DNA of 64,000 nucleotides from contig JAOSKK010000001.1 in assembly GCA_027493615.1 (NCBI GenBank), forward strand, positions 611,629 to 675,628. The letters run 5' to 3'. Below, piece by piece: positions 21,419-30,363 of this stretch. Made by a program: the position numbers and the translations under genes. Below the pieces are notes generated by a model. It was not told where the DNA came from, made no database searches, and saw nothing but the letters and a program-made list of their open reading frames with translations. Source of the DNA: Verrucomicrobiota bacterium (GTDB lineage Bacteria; Verrucomicrobiota; Verrucomicrobiia; Limisphaerales; J093). Position 1 is the first letter of the stretch; each line of letters begins with the position of its first letter.

Positions 21419-21450
21419 AAAAAACAGGGCGCCCGCAAGCGGGCGCCCTG
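21419..21450 (-). terminator. Rho-independent terminator of the PEP-CTERM gene
   Basis: A perfect 12-bp stem (cagggcgcccgc / gcgggcgccctg) at 21425-21450 with a 2-base centre is followed, on the minus strand, by six T residues (21424-21419). It lies 31 bases past the stop of the minus-strand PEP-CTERM gene, exactly where a terminator for that gene belongs. Confidence 0.85.
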
Positions 21451-21480
21451 GGGATCGGAGTTGGGACGAGCTGGGAGAAA

Positions 21481-21990
21481 TCAGGCCCGGCGGAAGCGGC
21501 GATAGGCACCAAAGCCCAGCAATCCGAGGCCGCCGAGCAGGGCGAAGTGCGCCGGCTCGGGGATGGGATGGCGCCCGTCGAGCACGAGCGTGTAGCTGGC
21601 CGGACCGCCGCTGATTGTGGCCGAGAAACTGTCACTGTGCGGGCCGACAGCATGGCCGAGCACCGCTCCTGCATTTGCGGGTGTGGGCGGAACCACGAAC
21701 GCGAAGTTCCAGGGAGTGTTGGGGGCGACCTCACCAGCGTGCGGTGCCTTCACGTGGGCCATGCTACCGGCTATCACGTTTACGCCCCCGGCGGGAACGA
21801 AGCTTACTGAGATGCTCCATTCGTCGCTGTAGTTGTAGAACTCGAATGCCCCTGCAGGGGTCCAAGTGATCGTCGAGTTGATGCTGAAAGCGTCGTCCGT
21901 GGTGACCGCCAGTACTGCTGCCTTTGCCGACGTACCGGCCATCACCGCCGCCGCCGTCACGCTTGCCGCCATCCCAATGAACTTCTGCAT
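21481..21990 (-). CDS. PEP-CTERM sorting-domain protein
   Basis: This 169-residue exported protein has a signal peptide (FIGMAASVTAAAVMAGTSAKA), a short beta-rich body and a C-terminal sorting signal: IPEPAHFALLGGLGLLGFG followed by AYRRFRRA. That is the Pro-Glu-Pro motif, hydrophobic helix and basic tail recognised by an exosortase, which cleaves and anchors or releases the protein during envelope or exopolysaccharide assembly. No exosortase is in this window. The start at 21990 is supported by an unusually good ribosome site (agaagg, seven bases upstream), rare in this window. A terminator follows at 21419-21450, so it is a single-gene unit. The body matches no recognised family. Confidence 0.85.
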   Translation of the reverse strand: MQKFIGMAASVTAAAVMAGTSAKAAVLAVTTDDAFSINSTITWTPAGAFEFYNYSDEWSISVSFVPAGGVNVIAGSMAHVKAPHAGEVAPNTPWNFAFVVPPTPANAGAVLGHAVGPHSDSFSATISGGPASYTLVLDGRHPIPEPAHFALLGGLGLLGFGAYRRFRRA

Positions 21991-22345
21991 ATCGTGCCTT
22001 CTGGTTTGGTTGCTATTCAAAATCGTCAGTTTCCACGGACAAATCGGCTTTGCCCCGTGCGCTAAGTGCGGGTACTTAATCACAGGTCCCCAGCCTCCGC
22101 AAGAGGATTTCTTAAGGCCGCTGCCTCGATTCTCGCGTGCCGCGCAACCGCATCGACAACCCGCTCTGCAGCGGCCCACCGTTGCTCCCGGGTGGCGTGG
22201 TCGTGTTCGCCCTGGCGCCCAGGGGCGACCGAAAGACGTGGAATCGTGGCCCCCTGGCGGGACGGATGCGGTTCGGTCTGAGGCGCGCCTCGCCAGCAGT
22301 TTTTCTGGCCATGCGGAGGCCATCTGCTTACGCTGCGCCCCGCCG
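21991..22345. other. Intergenic region between divergent PEP-CTERM and HPr genes
   Basis: This stretch of 355 bases must hold promoters for both flanking genes. On the minus side it includes the agaagg ribosome site and an AT-richer stretch near 22000-22045 (attcaaaatcgtc) that is the likeliest promoter for the PEP-CTERM gene. An open frame runs through it into HPr but has no family sequence. No repeat or riboswitch was recognised. Confidence 0.4.
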
Positions 22346-22630
22346 ATGAGCGCAAAGAAGACACGCGTCGAGCGCGAGATGACGGTAGTGAACAAGCTGG
22401 GCATTCATGCCCGGCCCGCTTCCATGTTTGTTCGCCTCGCCAACCGCTTCGACTGCGATGTCTTCGTCGAGAAAGACGGCGAGACGGTGAACGGGAAGAG
22501 CATCATGGGGCTCATGATGCTGGCCGCGGGGCCGGGCTCACGGATCCGCGTGCGCGCCGAGGGCGCCCAAGCGGCGGCGGCCCTCGACGAAATCGAGTCG
22601 CTCGTGCACTCGAAGTTCAACGAGGATTGA
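22346..22630 (+). CDS. ptsH: HPr-family phosphocarrier protein
   Basis: HPr relays phosphate from enzyme I in the phosphotransferase system, or acts in its regulatory branches. The 94-residue protein has the phospho-acceptor histidine in NKLGIHARPAS (His21) and the regulatory serine in NGKSIMGLMML (Ser52), the site used by HPr kinase in other bacteria. Both key residues and the length fit. ATG 22346 is chosen over the long upstream open frame because homology starts just after it. No enzyme I, enzyme II or HPr kinase gene is nearby, so a regulatory role is as likely as sugar transport. It starts a co-directional run with gatC and gatA. Confidence 0.93.
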   Translation: MSAKKTRVEREMTVVNKLGIHARPASMFVRLANRFDCDVFVEKDGETVNGKSIMGLMMLAAGPGSRIRVRAEGAQAAAALDEIESLVHSKFNED

Positions 22631-22664
22631 CCCGCGCGCATCCTCCCTGGTTCCCTATTGCGTC

Positions 22665-22952
22665 ATGGCCACGCCTCACCTGGATGTCCGTTACGTGGCG
22701 CACTTGGCGCGCCTCGAGCTGAAGCCCGAGGAGGAGGAGCGGTTCGGCGCCCAACTGACCGAGATCCTCGACTACTTCGAGCAACTCAAGAGTGTGGACG
22801 TCAGCGGTGTCGAGCCCATGGCCCACGCCCTCCCCCGGGTGAATGTGACGCGCCCCGATGTCGTGCGCCCTTCGCTAGCGCCGCTCGAGGCCTTGCAGAA
22901 CGCTCCGGCCCAGGCCAACGGCTTGTTCCAGGTCCCGAAGATCATCGAGTAG
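22665..22952 (+). CDS. gatC: Aspartyl/glutamyl-tRNA amidotransferase subunit C
   Basis: GatC is the small structural subunit of the GatCAB complex, which converts Glu-tRNA(Gln) or Asp-tRNA(Asn) to the amidated form. The 95-residue frame is intact and canonical: VRYVAHLARLELKPEEEERF, LTEILDYFEQLKSVDVSGVE and a tail ending FQVPKIIE. It is 34 bases downstream of HPr and 34 bases upstream of gatA. gatB is not in the window. Confidence 0.95.
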   Translation: MATPHLDVRYVAHLARLELKPEEEERFGAQLTEILDYFEQLKSVDVSGVEPMAHALPRVNVTRPDVVRPSLAPLEALQNAPAQANGLFQVPKIIE

Positions 22953-22986
22953 CGCCGCGCCTTAGTCGCGATCCCGGCCCCCCGTC

Positions 22987-24460
22987 ATGCTCCACCGGCT
23001 TTCTCTTGTCGAACTCACGACCCAACTGGCGCGCCGCGCTTGTTCGGCCGGGAAGCCACCCAGGCGTGCCTGGATCCAGATTCGACGTGTCGACCCGCAG
23101 GTGGGCGCGTTCCTGCACGTGGACGAGGCGGGAGCGCTCGCTCAGGCCGAAGCCGCCGATGAAGCCCTGAGCCGGGGGGCAACCCACGCCGACCGCCCGC
23201 TGCTCGGGATTCCCCTGGCGCTCAAGGACATCATTGCGGTGCGTGGCCAGCCGCTGACCTGCGGTTCGCGGTTCCTCCAGGATTTCGTCGCGCCCTATGA
23301 TGCCACCGTCGTCGAGCATTTGCGGGCGGCCGGGGGCGGTCCTCGTGGGGCGGCTGAATCTGGACGAGTTCGCCATGGGGAGCTCGACCGAAAACTCCGC
23401 TTTTCAACTCACGCGGAATCCCTGGGACCTCGGGCGGACTCCCGGCGGTTCCTCGGGCGGGTCGGCTGCGGCCGTGGCCAGTCAGGAGGTGACGGCCTCC
23501 CTGGGCTCGGACACGGGCGGGTCGGTGCGGCAACCGGCGGCGCTCTGCGGGGTGACCGGGCTCAAGCCCACCTATGGCCGGGTCTCACGCTATGGGCTGG
23601 TCGCCTACGCCTCGTCGCTGGATCAAATCGGTTGTCTCACCCGCACCGTGGCGGATGCCGCCGTCTTGCTGCGCGTGATGGCCGGGCACGATCCCCGGGA
23701 TTCGACCAGCGTCCCGGAACCCGTGCCCGACTATGCCGCGGCGCTCAACGGGGACCTGCGCGGAGTGCGGCTCGGGGTGCCGCGCGAGTATCGCGGGCCG
23801 GGCATCGACCCGGAGGTGCAGCAGGCCGTGGATCGGGCGGTCAATCAACTCGAGAGGCTCGGGGCCGAGTTGCGCGAAATTTCGCTCCCCCACACGCGCC
23901 ACGCGCTGGCCACCTACTATGTCATCGCCCCCGCCGAGGCGAGCGCGAACCTGGCGCGGTTCGACGGGGTGCGCTACGGGCGGCGGATCGAGGGGCCGGA
24001 TCCTGTGGCGATGTACAGGCGGACGCGCGGCGCAGGGCTGGGGACCGAGGTGAAACGGCGCATTGTCCTGGGCACTTATGTGCTGAGCAGCGGCTACTAC
24101 GACGCGTATTACCTCCGCGCGCAGAAGGTGCGGACACTGATCCGGCGGGACTTCCTCGAGGCCTTCGAGGGCGTGGACGCCATTGTGACGCCCACCACGC
24201 CGCATCCGGCGTTCCCGCTCGGCGAGAAGGCCAACGACCCGCTGCGGATGTATCTCGAGGACATCTTCACGTTGTCGTGCAACCTGGCCGGGATTTGCGG
24301 GCTGAGTGTCCCGTGTGGTTTCACCACCACGACGCCGCGTCTGCCCATCGGTCTGCAGTTCCTCGGCCGGCCATTTGGAGAGCCGACCCTGCTTCGTTTG
24401 GGCGCAGCCTACCAGGCGGCCACCGACTGGCACCGGGAAGCACCGCCGGTGGCCGGCTGA
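22987..24460 (+). CDS. gatA: Aspartyl/glutamyl-tRNA amidotransferase subunit A (frameshifted)
   Basis: GatA is the amidase that frees ammonia from glutamine for GatB. Family blocks are [16 protein letters not shown] with the catalytic Lys, [14 protein letters not shown] with the cis-Ser, and [16 protein letters not shown] with the nucleophile Ser, followed by [20 protein letters not shown]. Corrected length is about 490 residues, as expected. An extra base near 23330, in a run of G, splits the gene. A compensated pair of shifts near 23040 and 23085 also seems to scramble about 15 residues: the alternative frame there gives the expected [10 protein letters not shown]. All active-site residues are intact, so the breaks are most likely sequence errors. 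Confidence 0.93.
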
Positions 24461-24530
24461 GATCGGCCGCGTGCCCTCACGGGGTGTCGGGGTCGGCTCC
24501 ACGGGAAGTGCCCTGTTCCTCGTGGCTTTG

Positions 24531-24581
24531 CTCAGGGGTCATGAACGGCGGCAGGTGCAGGCTGGAAACCCGCACCACAAG
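24531..24581 (+). repeat. Dispersed repeat, family 3, copy
   Basis: The segment ctcaggggtcatgaac followed by gtgcaggctggaaacccgc and accaca matches copies at 56949-56991 and 57110-57166 and, inverted, at 52342-52395. It lies just downstream of gatA. It has no coding potential of its own. Confidence 0.65.
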
Positions 24582-24601
24582 AAGATCCCCATGATCGCCC
24601 C

Positions 24602-24634
24602 TTGACAGTCCACGGCACGTGCGGAACGTTCCGC
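24602..24634 (+). promoter_or_regulatory. Candidate promoter with 14-bp palindromic operator
   Basis: A perfect -35 hexamer TTGACA (24602-24607) is followed by a perfect palindrome GCGGAACGTTCCGC (24621-24634) that would overlap the -10 region; the hexamer at the standard 17-base spacing, AACGTT, is a poor -10. The site is about 95 bases upstream of the CHRD/PEP-CTERM gene. A repressor or activator binding the palindrome is inferred; no regulator is identified. Confidence 0.4.
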
Positions 24635-24727
24635 GCCGGTTGGAAGAGATATTAATCGAGAAGCTTAACCAAACTACCTGTGCGGCCGCCGGTCGGTCGT
24701 TCCCGGCCGTCGCCGCCGAGCACCACG

Positions 24728-25327
24728 ATGAACATCATCCCTCTGCGCACCAAGCTGGCCCTGCTGTCCGGTTGCGCCCTCGCGGGCGCGGCGCAGGCCG
24801 CGGTCTTCACCGCGTCCCTCGACGGAGCCAGCGAGTCTCCGCCGGTCGCGACGACGGGCACCGGGTCCGCCACTGTCACCTACGACGGCGTGGCGCACAC
24901 CCTGCGCGTCGAGATCAGCTTCAGCGATCTCGTAAGCCCTACGACCGTGGCCCACATCCACGCGCCGACGGCGCTGGCGGGTGCAGGCACGATCGGGGTA
25001 GCAGTCCACACCGGCACCTTCCCCGGCTTCCCCGCCGGCGTGACCAGTGGCACGTACGACCACACGCTGGACCTGACGGATTCGGCCATCTACACGGCCA
25101 ACTTCTTCAATCTAAACGGCGGCACCGCCGCGGGGGCGGAGGCCGGCCTCCTGGCAGCCATGCTGGAGGGCAAGGCCTATGTGAATGTCCACACGCAGGC
25201 GAACCCCGGCGGGGAGATTCGGGGCTTCCTCGCCCTGGTACCGGAGCCCGCGACTTACGCGTGGGTTGCCGGCTTGGGATTGTGCGGATTCGCTCTCTGG
25301 CGGCGGTTGCGCGCGGTCGCTCCGTAA
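24728..25327 (+). CDS. CHRD-domain protein with PEP-CTERM sorting signal
   Basis: This 199-residue exported protein has a signal peptide (LALLSGCALAGAAQA), one CHRD domain (FTASLDGASESPPVATTGTG, HTLRVEISFSDLVSPTTVAH, VNVHTQANPGGEIRGFLA) and a C-terminal PEP-CTERM signal (VPEPATYAWVAGLGLCGFA then LWRRLR). CHRD domains, first described in chordin, occur in many bacterial secreted proteins and are thought to be beta-rich binding modules; the ligand is unknown. ATG 24728 is chosen because it precedes the signal peptide. It stands alone, preceded by the candidate promoter and followed by a large hairpin repeat that could end its transcript. Confidence 0.88.
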   Translation: MNIIPLRTKLALLSGCALAGAAQAAVFTASLDGASESPPVATTGTGSATVTYDGVAHTLRVEISFSDLVSPTTVAHIHAPTALAGAGTIGVAVHTGTFPGFPAGVTSGTYDHTLDLTDSAIYTANFFNLNGGTAAGAEAGLLAAMLEGKAYVNVHTQANPGGEIRGFLALVPEPATYAWVAGLGLCGFALWRRLRAVAP

Positions 25328-25417
25328 CCTGCCCTTCCGGGCGGGGCGGGTGCCGTCGCCCCAGCCGATGCAGGATCTGACCCGGGGATTTCATCCTCGG
25401 CTTGAGACCGTGACAGA

Positions 25418-25488
25418 CTGTAGGCGCCGACGTGAGGAGGCGTGTGGGCCAGGGCAACACCCTCGCCTCCTCACGTCGGCGCCTACAG
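25418..25488. repeat. Perfect 25-bp inverted repeat, family 2
   Basis: The arms at 25418-25442 and 25464-25488 are exact reverse complements (ctgtaggcgccgacgtgagg onward) with a 21-base loop. It lies between the convergent CHRD gene and GCP paralog 3. The same arm occurs singly at 17147-17169 and 56920-56942, and a degraded version at 43171-43228 keeps part of the loop (gtgggccagg). It could serve as a two-way transcript terminator or stabiliser. Confidence 0.85.
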
Positions 25489-25533
25489 CGGGCAGGGGAT
25501 TCCCAGGCGCGGCGTGCGGCGCAGCGGCTGAGG

Positions 25534-26748
25534 TCAGTTGCCCGAAGTCGCATTGAGGTCCTTCAACCACGCTCCCGCGTACTCCCGGTAAGCCGACCAA
25601 CCGCGGTCGCCGAGGGTCGCGTGGAGGGCCCGGGCGGCCTCGGTTGCGACTTCGGCGAGGGCTTGGCGTTGTCGATCGGCATCGAGCGAAATCAGGCCTC
25701 GGAGTTGAACGGCAGCGGCTTGGGCGGCGCGCTGGATTTCGCGGGCTTCCCGGGCCGTGTCATCGCTCAGGCCCAGCCGGCGGGTGACGCGGCGGGTCTG
25801 CTGGTAATCCCCGTCGCTGGCCTCGAGGTACTCTGCGTGGCGATCCGGACCGAGGGCGGCTTGAATCTCGGCGCCGAGGCGAGCGGGGTCGTGGGGGTTG
25901 GCGCCTGAACTCCGCAGGGCCTGGGTGACGGCCCGCCATTCGGCCTCGGTCACTTCGAAGCCCACGAGGTTCTGGGTCCACTGGGCGGCGTTGGACTGGC
26001 GGAGTTCGAACTCCCCGGCCCAGTCGCCGAGCCACTCGCGTTGCTGCCGCTGGTGGGTCTCGCGCAACTCCTGGCGACGGGCATGGTCGGCCGGGGTCCA
26101 GCGGGGATCGGGTCGCTGCGCGATCTCCTGCTGAAGGGCCTGTTCCTGCTGCCAAAGCTGCTCCTCGAGCTCCACCAACCGCGGGCGCAGTTCGGGCGGC
26201 GCCCACTCGAAGCGCTCTTCGAAACCTCGCCGGCGGTCTGAGGCTTCGGCCGCCGGGTCCGGCCGGGCGTTGCCGAGCACCTCGTCGATCAACTGCTGTT
26301 GCGCCACCTTCAACGGGCGGAACTCCTCCTCGATGGACTCGAAGGCGTTGGGGGAAGGACTGGCCAGCGCGGACCAGAACCGGGGTTGGAAAGCCTCGAC
26401 GAATGGGCGTCGCCGTTGCGCGAAATGGGCGGCGATTTCCGTTTCGAGGATGACCCGCAGGGTTCGTTCCGGGCAGCCGGCTTCACGCAGCCGGTCGCGG
26501 TAGAGGCAGAAGTTGGTGGAAGCGAGTTCGCTCCAGTGAAAGGGGGCGTCGGGCGGTGAGGCGGGGGCGTCGGGGGTGGGGTCAGCGGTCTCGGACGGCA
26601 GGGCCGAAGGCGTGGCTTCGGACGGCAGAACGGACCCGGTCGGGGAGGGGAGCGTGCGCGGGGTGGGTCGGGTGGGGAGCCACACCCAAGCGGCGAGCAG
26701 GGCGACGTTCAGCCCCAGCGAGAGGAGGGTGGTCCGGCGCGAGTTCAT
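25534..26748 (-). CDS. Membrane-anchored GCP-motif protein, paralog 3
   Basis: The frame is intact at 404 residues. An N-terminal membrane anchor (TTLLSLGLNVALLAAWVWLP) is followed by a Pro/Ser/Thr-rich linker, and at residues 72-98 by the family motif WSELASTNFCLYRDRLR plus EAGCPERTLR. The remaining 300 residues are charged helices rich in Glu, Gln and Arg, ending GDRGWSAYREYAGAWLKDL. It is the most diverged of the three paralogs: Asn-Phe replaces Asp-Tyr in the motif. Its ATG overlaps the stop of paralog 2 in an ATGA arrangement, so the two are translationally coupled. The function is unknown; no catalytic motif is visible. Confidence 0.8.
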   Translation of the reverse strand: MNSRRTTLLSLGLNVALLAAWVWLPTRPTPRTLPSPTGSVLPSEATPSALPSETADPTPDAPASPPDAPFHWSELASTNFCLYRDRLREAGCPERTLRVILETEIAAHFAQRRRPFVEAFQPRFWSALASPSPNAFESIEEEFRPLKVAQQQLIDEVLGNARPDPAAEASDRRRGFEERFEWAPPELRPRLVELEEQLWQQEQALQQEIAQRPDPRWTPADHARRQELRETHQRQQREWLGDWAGEFELRQSNAAQWTQNLVGFEVTEAEWRAVTQALRSSGANPHDPARLGAEIQAALGPDRHAEYLEASDGDYQQTRRVTRRLGLSDDTAREAREIQRAAQAAAVQLRGLISLDADRQRQALAEVATEAARALHATLGDRGWSAYREYAGAWLKDLNATSGN

Positions 26749-28014
26749 GGTGGGGAGGGCGGGTTGGTCGGAGCGGCTTCGGCTGCCAGCGCATTGAGCC
26801 ACTCGCCGTGGTCGCTTGCGAGATAGGCTTGAAGGCTTGGAGCGTCGAGGAGGGTGGCGAGGACAGCGGCCGTGGTCTGCTGGAGTTGTTCGAGGCGCGC
26901 CTGCCGGGCCTCCGGGTCTGCGGCGGGCGCCGCTTTCAGTCGGGCGCTCTCCTCTTCCGCCAGTTGGCGGACCTCGAAAGCGGCAATGGCGGTCTTGCGG
27001 GACAGGCTGTGCTCTTGAGCGAACTGCAGCACCTCGCGGAAGCGGCCGTCCTGCGCCCGGGCGAACTCGGCCTGGAGCTGGGGACCCAGCAACGCCGCCA
27101 CCTCCGCCTCGAATTGTGCCTGACGCGCGGCTCGTTCCTCGGCGGGCGGTTCGATCCCGACGATTTCATCCCGCAGGAAAGAGCCGGCTCGAAGGGAGAG
27201 ACGGACCACCTCCCTGGCCTGGAGGCCGTTGAGGCCGGCGGCCCCGAGATGGGCGTCGCCTTTGCCGAACGCCATGCCCAAGGCCTGCACGCGCAAGGCG
27301 AGTTCCTCGGCCTGTTGCGGTGTCAGGAAGCCGGCCAGGTCCGCCTCAAACCGGTCGGCCAGCGCGGTGAGGGCGAGGCGGTCCTCGGGGAGCAGGATCC
27401 CATCCACGCGGTGGCGGTAGCGACGGGCTTCTTCGGTGAGCGTTTCGACCAACCCCATTACGCCCACGGCTTGTTCATCGGTCAGGAAGCCCAGCAAGGC
27501 CCAGGCCACCGGTTCGTTGCGCCAGGTCTGGATGGCCTCCCATTCCCAGGGGAACCCGAGCAACTCGGTCAGCACCGCGCGCTGTTCGGCATCGAGGGCC
27601 TCCTGGTGTTGCGCCTGTTCGGCGGCGGCGGCGGCCCGCAGGTCGGCACCTGCCCAGGGTGGGAGCGGGGATCGGGGGACGGCGGTGCGGCGTCGCTCGT
27701 AGAGCGCGGTCACGTCCTCGACCAGGAGATCCCGAATCACAGGGCCGGGGCAGCCGATCGCCCGGAGGTTCGCCAGGTATTGCCGGTAGTCGTCGGACTC
27801 GACCTGGCTCCAATGAAATCGTGGCCGCGGGGGCGTGGAAGCCGGTTGGGGGTCCAAGCCGGGGGCGTCGGAGCGGGGGCGGGGAGGCGGGAAGCGCGCC
27901 GGCGGGATCTGGTCTGGTGGCTGGCGGGCCCGAGGCGAACCACGTGCCGACGATCAGTGCGGCGAGAAGGAGGTTCAACCCAAGGGAAAGGGGCAGCAGA
28001 GGGCGCGAACTCAT
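26745..28014 (-). CDS. Membrane-anchored GCP-motif protein, paralog 2 (one frameshift)
   Basis: The anchor LPLSLGLNLLLAALIVGTWF is almost the same as that of paralog 3. After a Pro-rich linker, and across a one-base shift near 27870-27885, the motif WSQVESDDYRQYLANLR plus AIGCPGPVIR appears, followed by DLLVEDVTALYERRR. A long helical region ends LASDHGEWLNALAAEAAP. Corrected length is about 423 residues. ATG 28014 is chosen as the start of the anchor; a start 12 bases upstream is also possible. It lies 70 bases downstream of the TRAP permease and overlaps paralog 3 by four bases, so the three may form one operon. Whether the pair serves the transporter is unknown. Confidence 0.75.
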
Positions 28015-28084
28015 CGGGGGCGACATCGTGCGGCGGGTTGCCGGTTCCGGGTGGGATGCGGGCCGGTTCCGGCCGCGATGGTGC

Positions 28085-30042
28085 TCAGCCGGGAGGTTTG
28101 AGCCAGTTGGGGAGCGTGAGCGTCAGCGCTGGGCAATACGTGATGAGCAACACCCCGATCGCGAGCACGCCGAGCATGGGCAGGGTGGCGCGGATGACCT
28201 CCGGCATGGGTTTGCCAAAGCGGTAGGACGAGAGGAAGAGGTTCATGCCCACGGGCGGTGTCAGAAAGCCCAACTCAAGGTTGGCGAGGAAGATGATCCC
28301 CAAGTGGAGGGGATGGACGCCGAAGGCATTGGCCACCGGTACGAGCAGCGGCACGACCACCACGATGGCCGAGTAGATGTCCATGAGACAGCCCACCACG
28401 ATCAGCAACACGTTCACCGCGAGCAGAAACGTGAACTTCGACTTCAGCGTCGCGGTGGCCCACTCGACAGCGGCGTCCGGCACTTGGGCGTCGATCAGGA
28501 AATGCGTGAAGCCGAGGGCGACCCCAGGATCAACAGCACCCCGCCGACGAGCAACCCGCACTCGCTCATGACGCGCGGCACGTCCCGAAACAGTTTCAGA
28601 TCGCGGTAGATGAACGTCTCGGCGAAAAAGGCGTACAGCGCCGTGGCGGCCGCCGTCTCCACGGGCGTCGCCAGGCCGGTGAAGAGCAGTCCGAGGGCGA
28701 TCACCGGCACGAGCAGTTCCCACTTCGCCTCCCGGAGGGCAGCCCAGGCCTCCGCCCGGTCGAAACGCCGTCCCTGCCCAACCCGCCGCGGCCCACAGTA
28801 GATGCCCCACACGCCTGCCAACCCCATCAGGAGCAGGCCCGGCAACAGACCCGCCTGGAAGATCTGTTCGATGCTGATCTCGGCTTTCGTGCTCGTGCCG
28901 GCGATGATCACGTAGAGGATCGGCGGCAGGCAGGGCGGGAACAGGAGTCCCAGCGAACCAGCCCCGGTGAGGAGTCCCAGCGAATCGCGCTCCCGGTATC
29001 CTGCGGCCAGCAGTACTGGCATCAGCAGGCCTCCCAACGCAAGCACTGTCACCCCGGACGCGCCCGTGAAGGAGGTGAAGAAGGCGCAGACCATCACGGT
29101 GATGAGGGCCGGGCCTCCGCGCACATGGCCGAACCAGGCCGTGAACAGCCGCACAAAACGTCGTCCCGCCCCGCCTTCGGCCAGGAAATAGCCGGCCAGC
29201 GTGAACAGCGGGATGCTCGGCAGCGTGGGATTGACCGTCAGCGTGTAGTGCTTGAGCGGCACCACCGAGACCGGTTCGCCCGCCGTCCAGAAGAAGATCA
29301 GCGCCGCCCCGCCCAACGCGGCGAACACGGGGGCGCCGAGGGCGATGGCCGAAACCAACAACACCAGCGCCGGCCAGCGAAGATGTTCGGGCGCGAACGA
29401 AGGCCACTCCCAGCGCTCCGCCCACCCTGGCCACCCGCCGAGCACCACCAGCAGCGCGGCCAGCCCCAGGGTGGCCAGTCGCCAGCGCCAGGTCGTGCCG
29501 GCCTGCCGGATCAACCGCCAGGCCACCAGCCCGAAGCCGAGGGTCAAGAGCAGTTGCGCCACCCAGATCGGGATCCCGTAGGCGAAGGTCCGCCCCAACC
29601 GACGGCTGCCAGCCACCACTTCGAGGCTCGCCACGGCCAGGAACACGCTGATGGCGGCCGCCACCCCACCGCTCCACACCTGTGCGCACAGGCGCGCCCG
29701 GCCCTTGAGGAAGTGCGTGAGCGTGGAGATGGAGAGCAACCGCCCCTCGCGCGCCGCCAGCGCCCCGCCGAGCATGCCCACCAGCAGCACCAGGTGCTGG
29801 ACCGCCGGTGCCGCCCCCGGCAACCCGGAGTGGAAGAACTTGCGCAGGGTGACCTCGACACAAGGCAGCAGCACCATGAGCCCCAGCGCCACGACGACCC
29901 CACCTTCCTCACCACGCCGCAGGACTCGCCGCCACAGCGGCCGCGGTTCGTCGGTCGTGGCGACCGCTGCAGGAAATGGCATCTCGTGATTCACGGCATC
30001 AGGCGGTGGCGAACCGGCGCGCGCGCCGGTTCCCCGGTTCAT
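28085..30042 (-). CDS. TRAP transporter, fused small and large permease (DctQM type), one frameshift
   Basis: TRAP permeases import organic acids or sugars acids driven by an ion gradient with a periplasmic binding protein. Residues about 50-200 form the four-helix small subunit (VVALGLMVLLPCVEVTLRKF, LVLLVGMLGGALAAREGRLL). The large DctM subunit follows with NPTLPSIPLFTLAGYFLAEG, TGASGVTVLALGGLLMP and FPPCLPPILYVIIAGTSTKA. A one-base indel near 28520 breaks VGGVLLILG from the rest; the tail ends LTLPNWLKPPG. About 652 residues in all. No DctP binding protein is in the window. A TATAAC sequence about 13 bases before ATG 30042 could be a -10 box, implying a very short leader. Confidence 0.88.
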
Positions 30043-30363
30043 GTGTCGCGGGTTATAGCAGCCCGGGGCCACGGGGGGCGAATTGAAAAACCGCCGCCCG
30101 ACATCGCCTGGTCCGGCTGCGACGGGCCTGCGGGCTTCCGGCCTGGGTTCGCGTTGGCTCCTGGCGATCGCTCCCTGTGCGTCTGGGCGCCCACCCAGCC
30201 GCCGGTCGGGTACCTCCCGTCAGCGTTCCGGCACATGTCTTGCTACTGCAAACTGCTCATGACCCCGATCCCGACGTGCGGTTGGGCGGCCCGCGGTCGC
30301 GTCGCCCGCCCGGCGAGCAAGTTCCACCTTCCCTTTCCCCGACGAGCGGATATAGCTAGTGGC
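30043..30363. other. Intergenic region between divergent TRAP permease and subtilase genes
   Basis: About 320 bases carry the promoters of two divergent genes. On the minus side gctataac at 30051-30058 (read on the complement) may be the -10 box of the TRAP gene. On the plus side ggatatagct near 30350 is AT-richer than its surroundings and could be the -10 box for the subtilase. Long open frames cross the region in both directions but match no family. Confidence 0.35.

Noticed and set aside
23297..24460. Programmed frameshifting in gatA and other split genes
   Set aside because: No slippery heptamer with a downstream structure is consistently present, shifts go in both directions, and the number of affected genes is far too high.
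26556..28226. Open frame of about 550 codons on the plus strand
   Set aside because: It is antisense to GCP paralog 2 and the TRAP gene; both have clear protein features on the minus strand.
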